Positions 40,283-43,926 of a stretch of DNA of 43,926 nt are shown here, one piece after another. Position 1 is the stretch's first letter. The number at the start of each line of letters is the position of its first letter. The notes under the pieces were generated by a model. It did not search any database. It had not been told where the DNA came from and worked only from the letters and a program-made list of their open reading frames with translations. This DNA comes from Paracoccaceae bacterium (GTDB lineage: Bacteria; Pseudomonadota; Alphaproteobacteria; Rhodobacterales; Rhodobacteraceae). The translations under genes were made by a program, and so were the position numbers. The stretch lies in the NCBI GenBank assembly GCA_021648225.1, contig JAKITE010000008.1, positions 1 through 43,926 on the forward strand. The letters run 5' to 3'.

Positions 40283-41227
40283 ATGGCTGACACAACCTGG
40301 GATAAAACACATGAGGCACAGTTTGGCGATTATGTCGAACTGTTAAAGCCCCGCGTGATGCGGTTGGTGATTTTCACCGCTGCGGTGGGCATGTTTGTGG
40401 CGCCTGCCGATGTGCATCCGGTGATTGCTTTTGCCTCGATCCTTTGTATTGCTGTGGGCGCTGGTGCGTCCGGTGCGCTAAACATGTGGTGGGATCGTGA
40501 CATTGACGCGGTGATGAAGCGCACATCGGGCCGTCCTATTCCTTCGGGTCGAATTCAACCCGGTGAGGCTTTGGGCATTGGCGTGACCTTGTCGGTGATG
40601 TCGGTGGTAATGCTGGGCCTGTTTGCCAATATCGCTGCCGCGGCGTTGCTGGCTTTTACGATCTTTTTCTATGCGGTGGTGTATTCCATGTGGCTGAAAC
40701 GTGCCACGCCGCATAACATTGTTATTGGTGGCGCAGCAGGGGCGTTTCCGCCAATGCTGGGCTGGGTAGTGGCAACCGGCGGTATTGGTATTGAACCGGT
40801 TTTGATGTTTGCCCTGATTCTAATCTGGACCCCGCCGCATTTCTGGGCCTTGGCCCTGTGGCGTAATGAAGATTACAAAGCCGCCAAAATCCCGATGTTG
40901 CCGGTGACCCATGGCACCAAAACCACCCGCAACAATATCCTTGGTTATAGCTTGCTGTTGATTCCGATTTCCTTGGCGATCGGCTTTACCCAAATTGGTG
41001 GTCTGATCTATTTCTCGATTGCTGTGGTGCTGAATATCATTTTTCTGCTGGGGGCCATTCGGGTTTTCCGGCGCAGTGATGCAGATAATCTGGCAGATAG
41101 TTTTCGGGTTGAAAAACAGCTATTTACGTTTTCGATTCTGTATCTGTTCCTGCATTTTGTTCTTTTGCTAGCCGAGGCCGTTTTGCGCGGTTTTGATCTG
41201 GCCCCAACCTTTCCGGTGCTGCTATGA
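40283..41227 (+). CDS. ctaB: Protoheme IX farnesyltransferase (heme O synthase)
   Basis: CtaB (CyoE) adds a farnesyl chain to heme B to give heme O, the precursor of heme A for the aa3 oxidase. The 314-residue protein is a UbiA-type polytopic membrane enzyme with about nine spans. Its two aspartate-rich loops are readable: NMWWDRDIDAVMKRTSGRPIPSG and ALWRNEDYKAAKIPMLPVTHG. The family start LLKPRVMRLVIFTAAVGM is also present. Translation starts at the base after the coxB stop, so it is probably coupled, since no separate ribosome site is visible. It overlaps the next small gene by ATGA. Confidence 0.96.
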   Translation: MADTTWDKTHEAQFGDYVELLKPRVMRLVIFTAAVGMFVAPADVHPVIAFASILCIAVGAGASGALNMWWDRDIDAVMKRTSGRPIPSGRIQPGEALGIGVTLSVMSVVMLGLFANIAAAALLAFTIFFYAVVYSMWLKRATPHNIVIGGAAGAFPPMLGWVVATGGIGIEPVLMFALILIWTPPHFWALALWRNEDYKAAKIPMLPVTHGTKTTRNNILGYSLLLIPISLAIGFTQIGGLIYFSIAVVLNIIFLLGAIRVFRRSDADNLADSFRVEKQLFTFSILYLFLHFVLLLAEAVLRGFDLAPTFPVLL

Positions 41228-41403
41228 GCTTTCCCGATCAACATGAAATCCACACACGGCGCAAAGGCCGCAACATGGCGGTGGGCCTGTTGCTGGGGGC
41301 TTTTGTTGTGATCGTTTTTTCGGTGTCGCTGGTAAAGCTTAGCAAGCCGCAAAATATCGATACAACCGCGCCCAATTACAGCGCAACGGCAGGTAGCGAA
41401 TGA
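41224..41403 (+). CDS. Small membrane protein of the cox operon (CoxF-like)
   Basis: A 59-residue protein in the slot between ctaB and ctaG. It starts with ATG overlapping the ctaB stop (ATGA) and ends with TGA overlapping the ctaG ATG (ATGA), so it must be translated with both. It has a basic cytoplasmic start (SFPDQHEIHTRRKGRN), one transmembrane helix (MAVGLLLGAFVVIVFSVSLV) and a short periplasmic tail. Small single-span proteins in this position are found in alphaproteobacterial cox operons, sometimes annotated CoxF or as a small oxidase assembly factor. The role is inferred from position. It is short enough to be missed by gene callers. Confidence 0.85.
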   Translation: MSFPDQHEIHTRRKGRNMAVGLLLGAFVVIVFSVSLVKLSKPQNIDTTAPNYSATAGSE

Positions 41404-41999
41404 CCGAAACTGCCAAAACCGACAGCAATAAAAAGGTCGTAGTCCGGCTGGTGAGCATTGTGGTGCTTATGGGGGCGCTGGCCTATGCTTCGGTGCCGTT
41501 TTATGACTGGTTTTGTCGGGTAACCGGCTATGGCGGCACCACAACCACTGCCGAAACTGCTGGTGATCTTATTCTTGACCAGACCATGATCATCCGGTTT
41601 GCCGCCAGCACCGGCGATGATATTCCGTGGGAATTCAAACCAATGCAAAGGGTGATGGAAATTCGCATCGGCGAGGTCGGCATGGCCTATTACGAGGCGT
41701 ATAACCCGACCGACAAACCAATTGCCGGTTCGGCCACTTACGGGGTTGCGCCATTTTCGGCCGGTAATTTCTTTGCAAAAATTGACTGTTTTTGTTTTGA
41801 ATTACAGGTATTGCAGCCCGGCGAACGGGTGCTGATGCCGGTAACGTTTTTTGTCGATCCGGACATTGTTAACGATCTGGACGGCAAGCGGGTAAGCTCG
41901 ATCACGCTTTCTTATACTTTCTATGAAACCGACATGCCGGAGACAGACCTTGCCTCTGTTGATCCGGCCAATGATAATCAAGATAATTCGGTCAATTGA
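41400..41999 (+). CDS. ctaG: Cytochrome c oxidase assembly protein CtaG/Cox11
   Basis: CtaG inserts copper into the CuB site of subunit I. The 199-residue protein has one N-terminal membrane anchor (VVVRLVSIVVLMGALAYASVPFYDWFCRVTGYGG, where the conserved FC is Cys39) and a periplasmic immunoglobulin-like domain. The copper-binding motif is KIDCFCFELQ (Cys130 and Cys132). All family hallmarks are intact, including FAKI before the motif and VTFFVDPD after it. It is coupled to the preceding small gene by ATGA and followed by coxC after 21 bases. Confidence 0.97.
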   Translation: MTETAKTDSNKKVVVRLVSIVVLMGALAYASVPFYDWFCRVTGYGGTTTTAETAGDLILDQTMIIRFAASTGDDIPWEFKPMQRVMEIRIGEVGMAYYEAYNPTDKPIAGSATYGVAPFSAGNFFAKIDCFCFELQVLQPGERVLMPVTFFVDPDIVNDLDGKRVSSITLSYTFYETDMPETDLASVDPANDNQDNSVN

Positions 42000-42020
42000 C
42001 CATAATAGGGGACCAATACC

Positions 42021-42827
42021 ATGGCACATGAAAAGAACCACGATTACCACATTTTAGAACCGAGCCCGTGGCCCCTGATGGGTGCGCTTTCGGCGTTTAT
42101 CCTGTTTTTAGGTTCGGTGATGTATATGAACACCGGCTGGCCCTGGGTGATGATTGTTGGTCTTTTGGGTGTGCTTTATACCATGTATGTCTGGTGGGCC
42201 GACGTGATCAGGGAAAGCCAGACGGGCGATCACACACCGGTGGTTAAAATCGGCTTGCGTTACGGCGTAATCATGTTCATCGCCTCCGAAGTGATGTTTT
42301 TTGTGGCTTGGTTCTGGATATTTTTCAAATCGGCCTTGTATCCGATGGACCAGATTGACGGCATCATCCTGACCGCCACCCAATGGCCCCCGGTTGGTAT
42401 CGAAACCTTTGATCCATGGCATTTGCCGCTGATCAATACCTTGATCCTGCTGTGTTCGGGCGCAGCGGCCACATGGGCACATCATGCGATTGCCCATGAA
42501 AACAACCGCAAAGACCTGCAAACCGGATTGCTGATTGCGGTTGTTCTGGGCGTATTTTTCACCATTTTGCAGGTGTATGAATACAGCCATGCCAGCTTTG
42601 CCTTTTCCGGCAATATCTATGGCGGCGTGTTCTTTATGGCCACAGGTTTTCACGGGTTTCATGTGATCATCGGCACCATCTTTTTGGCAGTATGCTATTT
42701 CCGCGCCCGTGCCGGCCATTTCACAAAAGAAAGCCATGTCGGGCTGGAAGCGGCCGCTTGGTATTGGCACTTTGTCGATGTGGTGTGGCTGTTCCTGTTT
42801 ATCTCGATTTATGTCTGGGCCGCGTAA
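42021..42827 (+). CDS. coxC: Cytochrome c oxidase subunit III
   Basis: A 268-residue membrane protein with seven spans in two bundles, beginning MAHEKNHDYHILEPSPWPLMGAL. Conserved blocks include SEVMFFVAWFWIFFKSAL, which carries the Glu near the oxygen path. Others are NTLILLCSGAAATWAHHAI, FTILQVYEYSHASFAFSGNIYGGVFFMATGFHGFHVIIGTIFL and AAWYWHFVDVVWLFLFISIY. Subunit III stabilises the catalytic core during turnover. AGGGGA lies ahead of the start. A terminator-like hairpin follows the stop. Confidence 0.97.
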   Translation: MAHEKNHDYHILEPSPWPLMGALSAFILFLGSVMYMNTGWPWVMIVGLLGVLYTMYVWWADVIRESQTGDHTPVVKIGLRYGVIMFIASEVMFFVAWFWIFFKSALYPMDQIDGIILTATQWPPVGIETFDPWHLPLINTLILLCSGAAATWAHHAIAHENNRKDLQTGLLIAVVLGVFFTILQVYEYSHASFAFSGNIYGGVFFMATGFHGFHVIIGTIFLAVCYFRARAGHFTKESHVGLEAAAWYWHFVDVVWLFLFISIYVWAA

Positions 42828-42846
42828 ATCGCTTAACACAACAGAT

Positions 42847-42876
42847 AAAACGCGGGTCGCTTTGGCCCGCGTTTTT
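42847..42876 (+). terminator. Rho-independent terminator after coxC
   Basis: AAAACGCGGG (42847-42856), a nine-base loop and CCCGCGTTTT (42866-42875) form a ten-pair stem followed by one more T, then GTTT. It sits only four bases before the SURF1 ribosome site, so it separates coxB-coxC from surf1-thrC, or attenuates the latter. Confidence 0.82.
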
Positions 42877-42890
42877 GTTTGGAGAATACA

Positions 42891-43562
42891 ATGTCTAGGC
42901 AAATGATCATTCCGGCGCTGTTTGGCGTGACTGGCGTTATAATTCTGGTGCTGCTGGGCAATTGGCAGGTCGACAGGCTGGTCTGGAAAAAAGCCATGCT
43001 GGCCAATATCGAAACCCGGCTGTCTGCCCCCGCCGTGCCGCTGCCCGATATTCTTGTGCCTGAACAAGACCGGTTTTTATCGGTGCAAGTCACCGGAAAA
43101 ATGGGCGAAGACGAAATCCATGTGTTGTCTTCATCCCCTGCAACCGGTCCCGGTTTTCGTATCATTACGGCTTTTACACTGGATAACGGACGCCGCATTC
43201 TGGTCGATCGCGGCATTGTGCCCGATCATCAAAAAGACGCTATGCGGCCACCGGAAAACGGCACGCTTTATGGTAACCTGCTTTGGGCGGATGATTTTGA
43301 TAAATACACACCTGAAAACGATATTGACGGCAATCTCTGGTTTTCCCGTGCGGCAGAACCATTGGCAAAGGCGCTGAATACCGAGCCGGTGTTTCTGGTG
43401 ATGCGCTCGACAACCCTGTCCACCGGCCCGACCCCGATTGCGGTCGGGCTGAACATTCCCAACAGCCATCTGGAATATGCGGTTACATGGTATGGATTTG
43501 CCATTGTCTGGGCCTTCATGTCCCTGTATCTGCTATGGCGGATCAAACGACGCACGATTTAA
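42891..43562 (+). CDS. SURF1 family cytochrome oxidase biogenesis protein
   Basis: A 223-residue inner-membrane protein with a span at each end (IPALFGVTGVIILVLLGNWQ and YAVTWYGFAIVWAFMSLYLLW) and a periplasmic domain. The family signatures are GNWQVDRLVWKKAML at the end of the first span, GRRILVDRGIVP in the middle and PNSHLEYAVTWYGFAI at the end. SURF1 (Shy1) helps insert heme A into subunit I of aa3 oxidases. The ATG at 42891 follows GGAGAA directly after the terminator hairpin. It ends nine bases before thrC, suggesting a surf1-thrC transcript. Confidence 0.94.
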   Translation: MSRQMIIPALFGVTGVIILVLLGNWQVDRLVWKKAMLANIETRLSAPAVPLPDILVPEQDRFLSVQVTGKMGEDEIHVLSSSPATGPGFRIITAFTLDNGRRILVDRGIVPDHQKDAMRPPENGTLYGNLLWADDFDKYTPENDIDGNLWFSRAAEPLAKALNTEPVFLVMRSTTLSTGPTPIAVGLNIPNSHLEYAVTWYGFAIVWAFMSLYLLWRIKRRTI

Positions 43563-43571
43563 GGGCGCAAA

Positions 43572-43926
43572 ATGAAATATATCTCTACACGGGGCCAAGC
43601 CCCCGAACTGAATTTCGAAGACGCGATGCTAAGCGGGCTGGCAGCGGATGGCGGGCTTTATGTTCCGGCGACATGGCCGCAGATGTCCAAACCCGAAATC
43701 GCGGCACTGGCGGGACTTTCTTATGAGGATATCGCCTTTCGGGTGATGAAGCCTTTTATCGGCGATACCTATTCCAATGCCGAATTCCAGGGCATTATTA
43801 AACGCGCCTATGCAGGCTTTCACCACACAGCAAAGGTGCCGCTGGTGCAAATTGGCAGCAACGATTTCCTGCTGGAACTGCATCACGGGCCGACCTTGGC
43901 GTTCAAAGACGTGGCCATGCAGCTGA
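43572..43926 (+). CDS. thrC: Threonine synthase, N-terminal part cut by window edge
   Basis: The first 118 codons of threonine synthase, the pyridoxal-phosphate enzyme that turns O-phosphohomoserine into threonine. The start MKYISTRGQAPELNFEDAML and LAADGGLYVPATWPQ are typical. The window ends within the cofactor site HHGPTLAFKDVAMQL, where Lys112 should bind pyridoxal phosphate. AAGGG lies six bases before the ATG. Its place behind the cox genes is common in Rhodobacterales. Confidence 0.95.
   Translation, partial: MKYISTRGQAPELNFEDAMLSGLAADGGLYVPATWPQMSKPEIAALAGLSYEDIAFRVMKPFIGDTYSNAEFQGIIKRAYAGFHHTAKVPLVQIGSNDFLLELHHGPTLAFKDVAMQL

Noticed and set aside
42108..43067. 319-codon open frame on the minus strand across coxC and surf1
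   Set aside because: It is antisense to two conserved genes and their terminator; its Gln/His-rich translation looks like a shadow.
1..43926. CRISPR arrays, tRNA or rRNA genes, insertion sequences, prophage or toxin-antitoxin genes
   Set aside because: I looked on both strands for regular spaced repeats, cloverleaf patterns, transposase or integrase motifs and small paired genes and found none. Gaps between genes are all under 250 bases.

Overview
The window is a stretch of chromosome from an alphaproteobacterium, almost certainly of the order Rhodobacterales. It has roughly half G+C by eye, which is lower than classical Rhodobacter. The strongest clues are the divergent regB / senC-regA redox-signalling locus, with diagnostic RegB and RegA residues in their expected places, and the trxA-addA-addB-tsaE block. 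The coxB-ctaB-small protein-ctaG-coxC-surf1-thrC order, the dacA-phasin-clpS block, and a uracil-DNA glycosylase with the alphaproteobacterial N-terminal extension agree. Nothing seen supports a genus name. No tRNA, rRNA, CRISPR array, insertion sequence, integrase or prophage gene was found, and coding density is very high.

Layout, left to right. (1) 1-3704: cobalamin genes (cobW, cut by the left edge; a DUF1636 protein; cobK; cbiD), with an unrecognised secreted protein on the opposite strand between DUF1636 and cobW. (2) 3777-5102: moaB and a divergent uracil-DNA glycosylase. (3) 5152-8839: capsule-type polysaccharide export (kpsM, and divergently kpsE-kpsT plus a glycosyltransferase-like gene), closed by a strong terminator. 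(4) 8883-18663: trxA, addA, addB, tsaE and regB on the minus strand, then senC and regA on the plus strand. (5) 18712-25544: an FkbM methyltransferase, a small secreted protein, a SPOR-domain D,D-carboxypeptidase, a phasin with a well-formed promoter and operator, clpS, an RsmC-like methyltransferase, an SDR protein lacking the catalytic lysine, and an MltB-type lytic transglycosylase. (6) 25695-30944: a Tat-exported multicopper oxidase, RNase R, a YjdF-type membrane protein and an endonuclease/exonuclease/phosphatase-fold protein. (7) 30957-39118: two Omp25-like outer-membrane barrels, topA, a membrane-anchored LuxR-type regulator next to a secreted PepSY-like protein with an Asp/Asn tail, dprA and tldD. 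(8) 39305-43926: the cytochrome c oxidase operon with its heme and copper assembly factors, then SURF1 and the start of thrC.

How the genes fit together. Aerobic respiration is prominent: CoxB and CoxC are oxidase subunits. CtaB makes heme O, CtaG and the Sco-type SenC deliver copper, SURF1 helps assembly, and RegBA senses the redox state of the quinone pool and a reactive cysteine. AddAB, DprA, TopA and the UDG-like protein form a DNA-maintenance set. DacA and MltB remodel peptidoglycan. The Kps proteins export a surface polysaccharide. The phasin implies polyhydroxyalkanoate storage.

No complete, clearly new multi-gene system could be demonstrated. The items most worth checking are two enzymes with altered active-site residues (UDG and SDR), the secreted protein inside the cobalamin locus, the LuxR/PepSY pair, the phasin operator, and several unexplained inverted repeats. 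All start choices, family calls and comparisons with relatives come from reading the sequence and from memory; no database search was run.
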